DNA of 58,367 nucleotides from an uncultured Ectothiorhodospiraceae bacterium (lineage in GTDB: Bacteria > Pseudomonadota > Gammaproteobacteria > CAMYNG01). The position numbers and the translations under genes were made by a program. A model generated the notes under the pieces. That model had not been told where the DNA came from, did no database searches, and saw only the letters and a list, made by a program, of their open reading frames with translations. Shown in pieces: positions 1 through 9,205 of this stretch; the stretch's first letter is position 1, and each line of letters starts with the position of its first letter. The stretch spans positions 72,209 through 130,575 of the forward strand of contig CAMYNG010000008.1 in the NCBI GenBank assembly GCA_947259765.1, read 5' to 3'.

Positions 1-270
1 GGCGCGCTCCACGTGGGCAGTATCGAGACGGTCTGGCATGGTCAGGTCACGCCGCCCTATCGATTGAAAACTCACCAATGGGACTACGCTACGAATGCCG
101 AACCGATTCTGCTGGAAAGTGGTCAGGAGATGGGCCGCTTTAATCTCGGTTCTACGGTTATCGTACTGTTTGGGCCTAATGCCGCGCAGCTCGATACCGC
201 GATAACACCCAGCAAACCGGTACAGATGGGACAACTGCTGGGCAACATCAAACAAGGGGCTAGAGGCTAG
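1..270 (+). CDS. psd: Phosphatidylserine decarboxylase, C-terminal part (5' end outside window)
   Basis: The reading frame is open from base 1, so only the last ~89 residues are present. Psd decarboxylates phosphatidylserine to phosphatidylethanolamine at the inner membrane. The visible part has the family's GSIETVW segment and the LGST motif (in GRFNLGSTVI), where the proenzyme cleaves itself to form the pyruvoyl prosthetic group on the serine. The protein ends shortly after this motif, as expected for the small alpha chain, and lacks the acidic tail of the E. coli enzyme. It converges on epmA, with a palindromic repeat element between them. The family call is secure; the N-terminal beta chain cannot be judged. 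Confidence 0.93.
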   Translation, partial: GALHVGSIETVWHGQVTPPYRLKTHQWDYATNAEPILLESGQEMGRFNLGSTVIVLFGPNAAQLDTAITPSKPVQMGQLLGNIKQGARG

Positions 271-327
271 GAACCAGCATCTTTAGCTTGCGCGACGTAG
301 TTTGGAAATTGGAACGCCGTCGCGGCT

Positions 328-428
328 CCGTCATTCCGGCGAATGCCGGAATCCAGAGATATCTACCTCAGTGGCGCAATAAACAGTCGAGCTGGTTTTC
401 TAGATTCCGGCATTCGCCGGAATGACGG
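328..428. repeat. MITE-like inverted repeat, CCGGAAT family, intact copy
   Basis: Two 30-bp arms (328-357 and 399-428) are inverted copies with a single mismatch. Each arm contains its own small palindrome, ATTCCGGC-GAAT-GCCGGAAT. The element fills the gap between the convergent psd and epmA genes. A decayed relative lies at 19740-19801. No coding capacity is visible. It may act as a bidirectional transcription stop, but there is no T-run next to the stems. Confidence 0.85.
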
Positions 429-447
429 AAAATTGGTGCAAAGCGTT

Positions 448-1443
448 TTAACAACGCTCGTCGCTGAAGGCCATGACCTCGGCGATGGATTTTTTGCCCG
501 CCGCCAGCATGACTAGACGATCAATGCCCAGCGCAACGCCCGAGACCAGGGGCAAACCATACTGCAACGCTGCCAGCAACTGTTCATCGACGGCCACCTC
601 CGACAGGTCATGCTCGCGCCGGTATTCCTGGTCGATTTCAAAGCGCCGTCTTTGTTGTGCTGCGTCACGTAGTTCCTGAAAACCGTTCGCCAGTTCAACA
701 CCGTTTACATAAAGTTCAAATCGCGCGGCAAGCTGCGGAGCATCTTTACAGAGTTCCGCCAGCGCGGCTTGTGAAGCCGGGAAGTCGTATATAAACACCA
801 ATCGATCCCGCGGCAGTTTCGGTTCAATGACATGCGTCATTAGCAAGTCGAGCCAGGTGTCCCGTGCGTCGACAACGGATGCAGTCACGATACCGTGCCG
901 CGCTCCGCACGATGCCAGTTCCTGCACTGATGCCTGCAATGGGTTGAGTTCGGTAAATTTAACAAAGGCGTTGCGGTAACTTAGAAATTCGGGGGTCTCA
1001 TCCAAGCCGCGGTCATCGAGTAATGCCAGGACCAGATCCGCGACCTCGTGCATCAGCTGCCGATAAGACATTTCAACACGGTACCATTCAAGCAACGTAA
1101 ATTCCGGGTTATGCAGCCGACCCGCCTCGCCGGCGCGAAACGCGCGACAGATTTGGTAAATATCACCGCTTCCCGCCACCAACAAACGCTTCATGGCGTA
1201 CTCGGGGGAGGTCTGCAGAAATCTTTCTGCCGCCAGGTTGTCATGCCCGGCTGGAATGGGCGCCAACGCTGTGAAGCTTTCAAGGTGGGGAGCTGTAACG
1301 GTGTACCGCGACAGACTGGGCGTCTCGACCTCAAGAACGTTGCGCGCAGCAAAAAATTCGCGAATGCGCGTTAGCAGCGCCGCACGCCGTCGCAGGATGT
1401 CGATATTGGCCGATGGCCGCCAGCTCGCGTCGGAATCGTTCAT
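448..1443 (-). CDS. epmA: EF-P--(R)-beta-lysine ligase EpmA
   Basis: This 331-residue protein is the size of EpmA (PoxA/GenX), a class II lysyl-tRNA-synthetase paralogue that attaches beta-lysine to elongation factor P. It has the catalytic core only: no N-terminal anticodon-binding OB domain. Motif 2 appears in FRAGEAGRLHNPEFTLLEWY and motif 3 in GVALGIDRLVML near the C-terminus. It lies directly downstream of efp on the same strand, with epmB divergent from efp, so enzyme, substrate and the beta-lysine-producing mutase are clustered. The start at 1443 gives a normal N-terminus. Confidence 0.95.
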   Translation of the reverse strand: MNDSDASWRPSANIDILRRRAALLTRIREFFAARNVLEVETPSLSRYTVTAPHLESFTALAPIPAGHDNLAAERFLQTSPEYAMKRLLVAGSGDIYQICRAFRAGEAGRLHNPEFTLLEWYRVEMSYRQLMHEVADLVLALLDDRGLDETPEFLSYRNAFVKFTELNPLQASVQELASCGARHGIVTASVVDARDTWLDLLMTHVIEPKLPRDRLVFIYDFPASQAALAELCKDAPQLAARFELYVNGVELANGFQELRDAAQQRRRFEIDQEYRREHDLSEVAVDEQLLAALQYGLPLVSGVALGIDRLVMLAAGKKSIAEVMAFSDERC

Positions 1444-1517
1444 CGACTGCTTACTGCCAAGGCCTTAAATACCTTAATCCCAAACGTTATTAACTTCGCG
1501 TGTCCATACACGCCGGG

Positions 1518-2087
1518 TCAATCCTTGGCGCGACTCACATACTCGCCGGAGCGTGTATCAATTTTTAGAAGATCACCCTCGTCGATGAACAGGGGCACAC
1601 GCACTACGGCACCGGTTTCCAGAGTCGCGGGTTTGCCACCGCCACCCGAGGTATCACCGCGCACACCCGGATCGGTTTCGGTGACCTTCAACACAACATG
1701 GTTCGGTGGCACCACGCTGATCGGCGCATTGTTCCACAAGGTCACCGTGCACATATCCTGTTCCTTAAGCCACTTGGCGGCATCACCGATGGCCTTCTCA
1801 TCTGCACCGACCTGCTCAAAGGTCTCCGGATGCATAAAGTGCCACTGATCCCCGTCGGTATATAGATATTGCATCTCGGTATCGAGCACGTCCGCAGCCT
1901 CGATGGATTCACCCGACTTGAAGGTCCGCTCAATCACCCTACCCGTAATAAGGTTGCGGATTTTGACGCGGTTAAATGCCTGGCCCTTGCCCGGCTTAAC
2001 AAATTCATTTTCAATGATGGCGCAAGGATCGCCATCCAACATGACTTTGAGTCCACCGCGGAACTCATTGGTGCTATAGCTTGCCAT
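1518..2087 (-). CDS. efp: Elongation factor P
   Basis: EF-P of 189 residues, which relieves ribosome stalling at polyproline stretches. Three beta-barrel domains are expected over the whole length. The modified loop reads KPGKGQA, placing a lysine at residue 34, the position lysylated in E. coli. This agrees with epmA downstream and epmB divergently upstream. The EF-P consensus sequences for domains II and III (for example [24 protein letters not shown] at the end) are present. Only ~33 bp separates its start from that of epmB, so the two promoters must be close or overlapping. Confidence 0.98.
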   Translation of the reverse strand: MASYSTNEFRGGLKVMLDGDPCAIIENEFVKPGKGQAFNRVKIRNLITGRVIERTFKSGESIEAADVLDTEMQYLYTDGDQWHFMHPETFEQVGADEKAIGDAAKWLKEQDMCTVTLWNNAPISVVPPNHVVLKVTETDPGVRGDTSGGGGKPATLETGAVVRVPLFIDEGDLLKIDTRSGEYVSRAKD

Positions 2088-2120
2088 TCGTACCTCGGTC
2101 TATAGTGATTTGGCGTCACA

Positions 2121-3185
2121 ATGAATAAACTGATAGCGCCTATGATAACCCGAACCACTAATGCGGCACATGCCAAAACAGCCAAATTGCCGACAACGAG
2201 TGCCCCGAATGCAGATTGGCACGCGATCGTCGCTGCCGCGGTACGCGAACCCAGAGAGTTGCTGGAACTACTGGAGCTACCTGCCGCACTCTTGCCAGCC
2301 GCACAGCGCGCGGCCAGCCAATTCCCCCTGCGAGTACCGCGCGGGTTTCTTGCGCGTATGCGCCGTGGTGATCCGAACGACCCGTTGCTACGACAAGTTT
2401 TACCGTTGGCGGAGGAATTAAGCGACGCTGATCCCGGCTTCAACATCGACCCGGTGGGTGATCTCAATGCCATGACGACACCCGGCCTATTACACAAATA
2501 CCACGGCCGGGCACTACTGGTGACCACCGGCGCATGCGCGGTTCACTGCCGATATTGTTTTCGCAGGCATTTTCCCTACGCTGGAGCCAGTACCCATGCA
2601 ACTAACCTCGACAAGGCTGTAGCGCAAATTGCGGCTGATGACTCGCTGAGTGAACTTATACTGAGTGGCGGAGATCCCTTGAGTCTGGCTAACTCGCGGC
2701 TGGCTGCCCTCGCTGAAGCCATACGACCCATTCGCCATTTGCGCCGCCTGCGCCTGCACACTCGCCTGCCGGTGGTGGTCCCGGAACGTATCGACGCCGG
2801 TTTGCTTGCCTGGATTGATAGCCTACCGGTGCCATTGATAACGGTGCTGCATATCAACCATGCGCAGGAAATTGACTCACACGTGCTCGACGCTCTGGCG
2901 CCATTACGCCAACGCGCTGTAACACTGTTGAATCAGGCCGTCCTGCTCAAAGGTGTAAACGATCGCGTCACCGATCAGATCGCGTTAAGCGAGCGCCTGT
3001 TTACCAGCGGCATACTGCCCTACTATCTGCACGCGCTGGATCGGGTAAAAGGCGCCGCGCATTTTGACGTCGCCGAACAAACTGCACGCGTTTTAATGCA
3101 ACAACTCCGCGCGAAACTACCCGGCTACCTGGTGCCAAAGCTGGTGCGTGAGATCGCGGGCGCCGACGCTAAAACGCCCCTTTAA
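2121..3185 (+). CDS. epmB: EF-P--beta-lysine modification mutase EpmB (lysine 2,3-aminomutase-like)
   Basis: Radical-SAM, PLP-dependent aminomutase that converts (S)-alpha-lysine to (R)-beta-lysine for EF-P modification. The CX3CX2C iron-sulfur motif is C139, C143 and C146 (TGACAVHCRYCFRRH), and the conserved LSGGDPL follows. A C-terminal lysine in LVPKLVREIAG is the probable PLP-binding residue. At 354 residues it is the short EpmB type, without the long C-terminal region of catabolic KamA enzymes. An in-frame ATG at 2142 is a possible later start. Its place opposite efp and epmA supports the EF-P role over lysine fermentation. Confidence 0.94.
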   Translation: MNKLIAPMITRTTNAAHAKTAKLPTTSAPNADWHAIVAAAVREPRELLELLELPAALLPAAQRAASQFPLRVPRGFLARMRRGDPNDPLLRQVLPLAEELSDADPGFNIDPVGDLNAMTTPGLLHKYHGRALLVTTGACAVHCRYCFRRHFPYAGASTHATNLDKAVAQIAADDSLSELILSGGDPLSLANSRLAALAEAIRPIRHLRRLRLHTRLPVVVPERIDAGLLAWIDSLPVPLITVLHINHAQEIDSHVLDALAPLRQRAVTLLNQAVLLKGVNDRVTDQIALSERLFTSGILPYYLHALDRVKGAAHFDVAEQTARVLMQQLRAKLPGYLVPKLVREIAGADAKTPL

Positions 3186-3423
3186 ATTGCGCAAAAATCG
3201 CAAAACCAAACACCCCACACGGCAGATTTTACATTGTGATTTCGGTAACTTAAGCGCAACAAGTGATGCAATAAGTGAGCTTTAGAACTAACACGAAAGG
3301 ATGAACATATCTACCTAGCACCTGTCAAGTAAACCTGTCATAATTTTTCGCATTGGGGATCACACAAAAAATGGCGAACAGCGTACGGAGGCGCGTCTCG
3401 TCGCAGGACTTTGGAGCGTTTTT

Positions 3424-5274
3424 GTGAGCAAGCAAATAGGCCTCTCTCTCCCTTCGCGGGAAAAACCTGGCAGAGGGGCATTCGATTTTCGCCCCCGGCG
3501 GGTTGAACAGTGGATCGCCGGATTACCACGAGCCAACCTGGGTGAAACCGCTCGCCAGGTGTTCAGTGCGCTGGTTGAATCCAACCAACTTGATTTGGCC
3601 TACCAGGATCGCACACGCTTCCTTGAGGCGATACGTGAGCCGGTCCATTACGTCACTGAAGGTTTACGCCGCCACTTTGTTGGCGCGGCTTTCCCGTTGC
3701 CCGACAAGAGCCAGAAAGTTGCAGCAGTCTCGCGCAAAATCTTTTCAGAAATGGCCATCGGCTACTGTATTGCCGTCGAAGATCTCCTCGGCCACAGTGT
3801 GCTATTTACCGACACTCGTCTACTCGGCAAGTTAATCCACCGCGCAATTACGTTACGCGGACGGGAAATGCTTACCAGCTATCAAGCCTATGCACCCTAC
3901 CAGGCTGGTCGCTGGGAGGAACTCCACAAGCTTTACAACTACGCCTCGACGCACAAGCTCAGTCAGGTAACGGTAGCCGATTCCTGGCACCCGGAAGAAA
4001 AATCAAACAGTGCGGATGAATACAAACGCGTCCTGCTCACCGCTCTGGCCGCCCCTTACCGCCTGCGCCAGGGTGAAGTCAGCAAGGTTTACCAAACGCT
4101 TGCCTACTGGGCCCCATACTCCAGCCTGGCCGCAGCTACCGGTACCGAGGAACCCCGCAGCGGCTTTATCATGTGCGCAGATGATGACAAACCACCCCAT
4201 CACCTGGCGCTAAGGGATGAAGATGCAGAGGTGATCAATTGCAGCTTGTTGCATACTGATCAGCTTACCGAGGTAGTTCGCGAGGAAATTCGCCGCTCAA
4301 GTCACCTTGATACCACGACGTTGTCCGGTATTGACATGCAACGGCCGGACTTGTCGTACGACCTTTTATGCCGCCTGTTGGCCACCTGGACAGGCACGCC
4401 CAAGCGCGTATTTTCGCGCTCGCAGAAAGAGGAACCCGTGCAAATCGCCATGGGCCTGAGTACCGCACATCAATTCATCGCCGGTGCCGGACACGCACCC
4501 AAACAGCAGGCCATAAGCGATAAGCCTGACCGGTACTTCCAGCCGGCCGAATTCAATAGTGTTCCGCTGGGCGAATTTCACCAACCAAAGCGTGACGACT
4601 CCGATCCCTGGAGCATGATTTATCCGAGCGGCGATAGTCTGCGCTCCTTCACCGAAGGACGCAGCACACCTCCCGCGGTTGAGGACTCGGGCCCCGCAAC
4701 GGATAAACCGGACCTGCATGCCGAGACCTGGCATATCGTCAACGAAAGCGCAGGCGGTTATTGCCTGGAAAACGAAGCCAACAGTCGTGCCTCGGTGCAG
4801 GTTGGCGAGCTAATGGGTGTTCGCCGCAGCGGCGACGGTCACACCTGGAAATGGGGTATTGGCGTGGTCCGCTGGCTGAATTTTTCCGAGTTGTCTACCT
4901 TACGCGTTGGGATCGAGATGCTGACCCCCGACGCCGCCGCAGCCGGATTACGGGTTACCTCCGAAGCGGTGTCAGGGCATTTTCAGCGCACCTTGATGCT
5001 GCCACAGATTTCCGCTATCAAGAAACCGGCTACCCTTGTTACGCCTCCAGTACCCTACCGGGAGGGGAGTAAGGTGACGGTGCGTATCCTCAGTAAAGAA
5101 ATGAATGTACTGCTTACGCGTCAAATCGAAAACACCGGTCTGTTCGCCCAATTCCAGTTCAACATTCTTGACGAAGCCGTTGGCGACAATGCCTCCACCA
5201 CGGGGTCCACGGCTGGACCGGCCCCCTCCGAAAGCGGCGAGCTGGATTTGCAACAAGTCTGGTCTTCCATCTGA
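3424..5274 (+). CDS. Conserved large protein of unknown function with a possible PilZ-like region, upstream of fimX-like gene
   Basis: A 616-residue soluble protein with no signal peptide or membrane segment. The GTG start at 3424 has a GGAG-type site just upstream. The N-terminal ~200 residues are helix-rich (for example DRTRFLEAIREPVHYVTEGL) and match no family I can name. Around residues 436-540, a segment beginning WHIVNESAGGYCLENE and continuing RVGIEML resembles a PilZ fold with a weakened D-x-S-x-x-G signature; the usual RxxxR is not clear. A low-complexity linker precedes it. It lies ~155 bp upstream of the FimX-type gene on the same strand, so a c-di-GMP or type IV pilus role is plausible but inferred. 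Confidence 0.7.
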   Translation: MSKQIGLSLPSREKPGRGAFDFRPRRVEQWIAGLPRANLGETARQVFSALVESNQLDLAYQDRTRFLEAIREPVHYVTEGLRRHFVGAAFPLPDKSQKVAAVSRKIFSEMAIGYCIAVEDLLGHSVLFTDTRLLGKLIHRAITLRGREMLTSYQAYAPYQAGRWEELHKLYNYASTHKLSQVTVADSWHPEEKSNSADEYKRVLLTALAAPYRLRQGEVSKVYQTLAYWAPYSSLAAATGTEEPRSGFIMCADDDKPPHHLALRDEDAEVINCSLLHTDQLTEVVREEIRRSSHLDTTTLSGIDMQRPDLSYDLLCRLLATWTGTPKRVFSRSQKEEPVQIAMGLSTAHQFIAGAGHAPKQQAISDKPDRYFQPAEFNSVPLGEFHQPKRDDSDPWSMIYPSGDSLRSFTEGRSTPPAVEDSGPATDKPDLHAETWHIVNESAGGYCLENEANSRASVQVGELMGVRRSGDGHTWKWGIGVVRWLNFSELSTLRVGIEMLTPDAAAAGLRVTSEAVSGHFQRTLMLPQISAIKKPATLVTPPVPYREGSKVTVRILSKEMNVLLTRQIENTGLFAQFQFNILDEAVGDNASTTGSTAGPAPSESGELDLQQVWSSI

Positions 5275-5428
5275 CAGTACGTTGTAAGCCTGCGAAAAGC
5301 CTTTACGTTTCCCGTAAACTGCCGATAATTCAATATGGTAGCTATCCGTGCTATGGTTGCACCGGTCCCCGGGAGCCATCCAGCATAACGAACCCGGAAC
5401 AGTACTGACTTGCGGTAAAGGACTTTCA

Positions 5429-7510
5429 GTGAGCGACGAAAACCTGCTTCGGCTGTTAGCCGCGTTTGACTCTTCCGAAGAAGCGGAAGCACTCATGAAC
5501 GTGCTACGTAACGCCGGCATCGTAGTACGCGATACGCGCGTCGAGGACGACGAGGACCTCACCACCGCGCTGGAGGAAAATCCCGTTGATTTGGTGCTCA
5601 CCAAACACGAGTTGCCCTACCTGACGGCAAAACAGGCCATTGAAATCGTCACCCGCACCGGCCGGGATATTCCCGTTGTCGTCGTGATCCCCGAAGGCGA
5701 TACAACCGACGGAGACGAAATTCTGCAGCTGGGCGCGCGCGACACCGTTACCCAGAATCAGCCGGATCGGCTCCGTCTCGTGGTCACTCGCGAGCTTGAG
5801 GCCTTGAACGATCGCCGAGCGCTTCGCCGTTGCGAAAAATTGTTACACGAAACCGAAAAACGTGCTCGCGACCTTATCGACAGCTCGCGTGACGCGATCG
5901 CCTACGTCCACGAAGGCATGCACATTTATGCCAACAAAGCTTATCTGGACATGTTCAGCCTGGAAGATGCCGAAGATGTCGAAGGCATTCCAATCATGGA
6001 TATGGTTTCTAGCGAGGACAGTCCAAAATTAAAGGATTTTCTGCGTAGTTATTCAAAGGGACAGGTCAACGACCACACGCTCAGTATTCAGGGCAAGAAT
6101 GCAGAAGGCAGTGCTTTCCAAATAACAATGGAATTCTCTCCGGCCAGCATGGACGGTGAAGTATGCACGCAGATCATTATCCGCGATCAAGCCAACAACA
6201 AGGAACTGGAGAAAAAACTCAACGTCCTTAGTCAGCAGGATCTTTTGACTGGCCTGTACAACCGTAAATATCTCATTGAGCAACTCGACCTGCTCATTGC
6301 ACGCGCCATGGACGGAGAAAGCCGTGGCACGCTGTTCCTGATCCAATTGGACAAGTACGACGAAATCAAGGATGCGCACGGTATCGCCGGCAGCGATTTG
6401 TTGCTATCGGATGTCGCCACCTTGTTAAAGGAAAAGCTTAGCCACCTCGGCATTCTCGCTCATTTTGACGGGCCGGTTTACGCCTTGCTCGTACAAAAAA
6501 CCGACGCAAAGAAATCCGAACAAATCGCCGATGGCCTTTGCAAGTTGATAAACGATCACATCTCTGATGTCGGTAAACAGACAGTCACCACCACGGCGAG
6601 CGTCGGCATCAGCCTGGTAAACGAAACCACCAAGCGTGCCAGTGACACCGTCGCGCACGCCGAGCGAGGTTGCCAGAACGCGTTCCGGGATGGCGGCAAC
6701 CGATTTAGCCTTTACACCCCGGCAATCGAGGATCTGGAGGAAAACGAACAATTATCGCACCGCGCGGCACAAATCACCGCGGCGTTAAAAAACAACCGCT
6801 TCCGCCTGCTCTTTCAACCGGTAGTCAGTCTGCACGGTGAGCCCGGGGAGCACTATGAAATCCTCGCGCGCATGCTTGATGAAGATAATAGCGAAATTGC
6901 GCCACAGGACTTCATCCCGGCTGCCGAAAAATCAAACTTGATGGGATACATTGACCGTTGGGTGATCGCCAACGCCATGATGTTGCTCAGCGAACGTGAA
7001 AAACAGGACGTACATTCCCGTTTCTTTATCAAGATTTCTTCCGGTTCCTTGTGTGATGAGGAGTTTCTTCCCTGGTTAAACGAGCGCTTGAAATCACTAC
7101 GTATTAACGCCGATAACCTGGTATTCGAAATTGCCGAAGAGACTGCGTTAAACTTCATGAAGCAGGCAAAGGCTACCGTCGAAGGCCTGATTCAGCTTCG
7201 TGCCCGTTCCGCGTTGGAGAACTTCGGTACCGAACAAAACACCTTCCAGGCATTGAAACACCTCAAGGTAAATTACATCAAGATCCATGGCGACCTTATT
7301 TCAACGCTGGCGACTAATATCGATAATCAGGAAAAAGTTAAATCGATTGCCGAACACGCCGCCCAGCAAAACATGCAAACCATTGCCGCGTTTGTTGAGG
7401 ATGCCAACAGCCTTGCGGTATTGTGGCAATGCAGCGTCGATTTTATTCAGGGCTACTTCCTGCAACAACCCGACTCGGAGATGAGCTACGACTTCGAAGG
7501 CAGCTTTTAG
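5429..7510 (+). CDS. FimX-like response-regulator/PAS/degenerate GGDEF/degenerate EAL protein
   Basis: The order is receiver-like domain (~1-125), PAS (~145-260), GGDEF-type (~270-425) and EAL-type (~435-690). The GGDEF signature is degraded (FDGPVY near residue 347) and EAL reads EIL (E477), so neither cyclase nor phosphodiesterase activity is expected. The same architecture and degeneracy are known from FimX, a c-di-GMP receptor controlling type IV pili in Pseudomonas and Xanthomonas. I prefer the GTG start at 5429, which has AAAGGA about seven bases upstream, over an ATG at 5348. The receiver domain lacks an obvious phosphorylatable pattern. Binding of c-di-GMP is inferred from the family. 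Confidence 0.88.
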   Translation: MSDENLLRLLAAFDSSEEAEALMNVLRNAGIVVRDTRVEDDEDLTTALEENPVDLVLTKHELPYLTAKQAIEIVTRTGRDIPVVVVIPEGDTTDGDEILQLGARDTVTQNQPDRLRLVVTRELEALNDRRALRRCEKLLHETEKRARDLIDSSRDAIAYVHEGMHIYANKAYLDMFSLEDAEDVEGIPIMDMVSSEDSPKLKDFLRSYSKGQVNDHTLSIQGKNAEGSAFQITMEFSPASMDGEVCTQIIIRDQANNKELEKKLNVLSQQDLLTGLYNRKYLIEQLDLLIARAMDGESRGTLFLIQLDKYDEIKDAHGIAGSDLLLSDVATLLKEKLSHLGILAHFDGPVYALLVQKTDAKKSEQIADGLCKLINDHISDVGKQTVTTTASVGISLVNETTKRASDTVAHAERGCQNAFRDGGNRFSLYTPAIEDLEENEQLSHRAAQITAALKNNRFRLLFQPVVSLHGEPGEHYEILARMLDEDNSEIAPQDFIPAAEKSNLMGYIDRWVIANAMMLLSEREKQDVHSRFFIKISSGSLCDEEFLPWLNERLKSLRINADNLVFEIAEETALNFMKQAKATVEGLIQLRARSALENFGTEQNTFQALKHLKVNYIKIHGDLISTLATNIDNQEKVKSIAEHAAQQNMQTIAAFVEDANSLAVLWQCSVDFIQGYFLQQPDSEMSYDFEGSF

Positions 7511-7512
7511 CT

Positions 7513-7530
7513 TTAAGTAGTACTACTTAA
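7513..7530. terminator. Perfect 18-bp palindrome after the fimX-like gene
   Basis: TTAAGTAGTACTACTTAA begins three bases past the stop codon at 7510 and is followed by TTTTC. It could form an AT-rich hairpin ending transcription of the fimX-like gene, or be an operator. The stem is weak, so the terminator reading is tentative. Confidence 0.45.
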
Positions 7531-7644
7531 TTTTCAGAATGCGCTGGAAACGACCTCAAAGGGAGCGGAGGAAATTTTCGAAAACCAAATCCTCAGGGTT
7601 CCCTGTGTCCTCAGTGATTCAACGTTTTTATTAAATTCCGCCGT

Positions 7645-8886
7645 TTAGTCCAACACGTGTGACACCAGACCGTCAGCCAGCTTCGGTTCAAACCAGGTGG
7701 ATTTAGGCGGCATCACCTTTTCTGCATCCGCAACCGCCATCAGGTCAGCTAGACGGGTAGGATAAAACGAAAATGCGGCTTTCATTTCGCCGGAGTCGAC
7801 GCGCTTTTCCAGTTCTGCCAAACCGCGGATACCACCAACGAAATCAATGCGCTTGTCACGCCGCGGATCACTGATGCCAAGCAGCGGCTCGATCAGGTTA
7901 TCGTGTAACAGGCTGACGTCCAGTCGAGCCACCGGGTCGTCTTGCGGAATCCAATTCTCCTTGATCTGCAACCGGTACCATGCGCCTTCCAAATACAGAC
8001 CAAACTGGCCGGGCTGTTCAGGTCGTACCGGAGCTGGCGAGGACTCCACGCTAAACCGATCTTTAATCGCCTCCAGGAACGAGGCAACCGAAAGATCATT
8101 CAGATCCTTGACGACACGATTGTAGTCGAGGATTTCCATCTGATTATCCGGAAACAGCACGACCTGGAAAAAATTGTAGCTCTCATCACCCGTATGTCCG
8201 GGGTTATCCTTTTGACGCATGGCGGCCACCCGACTGGCGGCAGCGGAGCGATGATGTCCGTCAGCGATATACAGATATTCCATTGCATTAAACGCCGACG
8301 ACAAGGTCTCAACATCCTCCACCGCCGCAACACGCCATAAGGTGTGCCTTACGCCGTCAGCCGCCGTCAGGTCGTATTCCGGCTCACCGGCGGTAACTCT
8401 CTGAACCAGGGCATCAACAGTCGGATCATGTCGATAGGTTAAAAAAACCGGTCCGGTCTGCGCGTTTAACGCGTCGATCTGGCGCACACGATCGTCTTCC
8501 TTGTCCGGCCGAGTAAATTCGTGCTTGCGGATTCGATTACGGTCGTACTCTTCCACGGATGCAACCGCAACCAGGCCTGTTTGGCTATGCTCACCCATCA
8601 CCAATCGATACAAGTAGTAGCAAGGTTGTTCATCCTGGAAAAGAATGTTCTCGTCGCGCATTTTTCGGAGGTTTTCCGCGCCTTTTTGGTATACCTGCGG
8701 GTCGTAGACGTCGATACCGGGCTCAAGGTCAATCTCCGGCTTGGAAATATGCAGAAAGCTCCACGGCCGGTTCTCAGCCTGCTGGCGGGCTTCTGCTGAG
8801 TTGAGAACGTCATAGGGTGGTGCGACAACGTTAGCGGCATGTTCCGCGACCGGGCGTAATCCCGCAAACGGACGAATCATCGGCAT
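7645..8886 (-). CDS. DUF1015 family protein
   Basis: A 413-residue protein that opens with MPMIRPFAGLRP and continues VVAPPYDVLN, the N-terminal signature of DUF1015. The conserved ADGHHRSAAA motif lies near the middle. The family is widespread in bacteria and archaea and has no established biochemical role. I see no signal peptide, membrane segment or fused domain. It converges on the fimX-like gene and diverges from the adenylate cyclase operon, so it is probably transcribed alone. Length and motifs are normal for the family. Confidence 0.9.
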   Translation of the reverse strand: MPMIRPFAGLRPVAEHAANVVAPPYDVLNSAEARQQAENRPWSFLHISKPEIDLEPGIDVYDPQVYQKGAENLRKMRDENILFQDEQPCYYLYRLVMGEHSQTGLVAVASVEEYDRNRIRKHEFTRPDKEDDRVRQIDALNAQTGPVFLTYRHDPTVDALVQRVTAGEPEYDLTAADGVRHTLWRVAAVEDVETLSSAFNAMEYLYIADGHHRSAAASRVAAMRQKDNPGHTGDESYNFFQVVLFPDNQMEILDYNRVVKDLNDLSVASFLEAIKDRFSVESSPAPVRPEQPGQFGLYLEGAWYRLQIKENWIPQDDPVARLDVSLLHDNLIEPLLGISDPRRDKRIDFVGGIRGLAELEKRVDSGEMKAAFSFYPTRLADLMAVADAEKVMPPKSTWFEPKLADGLVSHVLD

Positions 8887-9205
8887 AAACCGGTACCTCG
8901 GGGCAACTCGAAAAGAGCGAGGATCTTATACGAACCGAGTGCCACCGCCTACCGTGGCGTTGTGCCCAGATTTTTCAACAGAACCCGGTTGTATTTATGC
9001 GAAATCTGAAAAAAATTTTTAAAAACAATAGCTTTCAGTAAGTTGCTAACTGTCACCGTAGCAGTCAGGGGTCGTGAAAACTAGTCCGAACGTGTTAGTA
9101 TTAGCGCTTCCATAACCAAAAGCCGGTGGCACGGGCGCATCCGCCAAGTGCACTGTTCATTAAATCGCCGGTAATCACGAAAAAACCGCTTGTTGAAACG
9201 GAAAC
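8887..9205. other. Divergent intergenic region between DUF1015 gene and cyclase operon
   Basis: This 319-bp gap must hold promoters for both flanking genes. It is AT-rich in the middle, with an A-run then T-run at about 9006-9025. I see no gene, RNA or clear repeat, and no promoter hexamers I would defend. Confidence 0.5.

Noticed and set aside
3321..3340. Direct repeat CCTGTCA...CCTGTCA ahead of the PilZ-like gene
   Set aside because: Only two 7-bp copies 13 bp apart, with no matching site elsewhere that I noticed; too short to call an operator.
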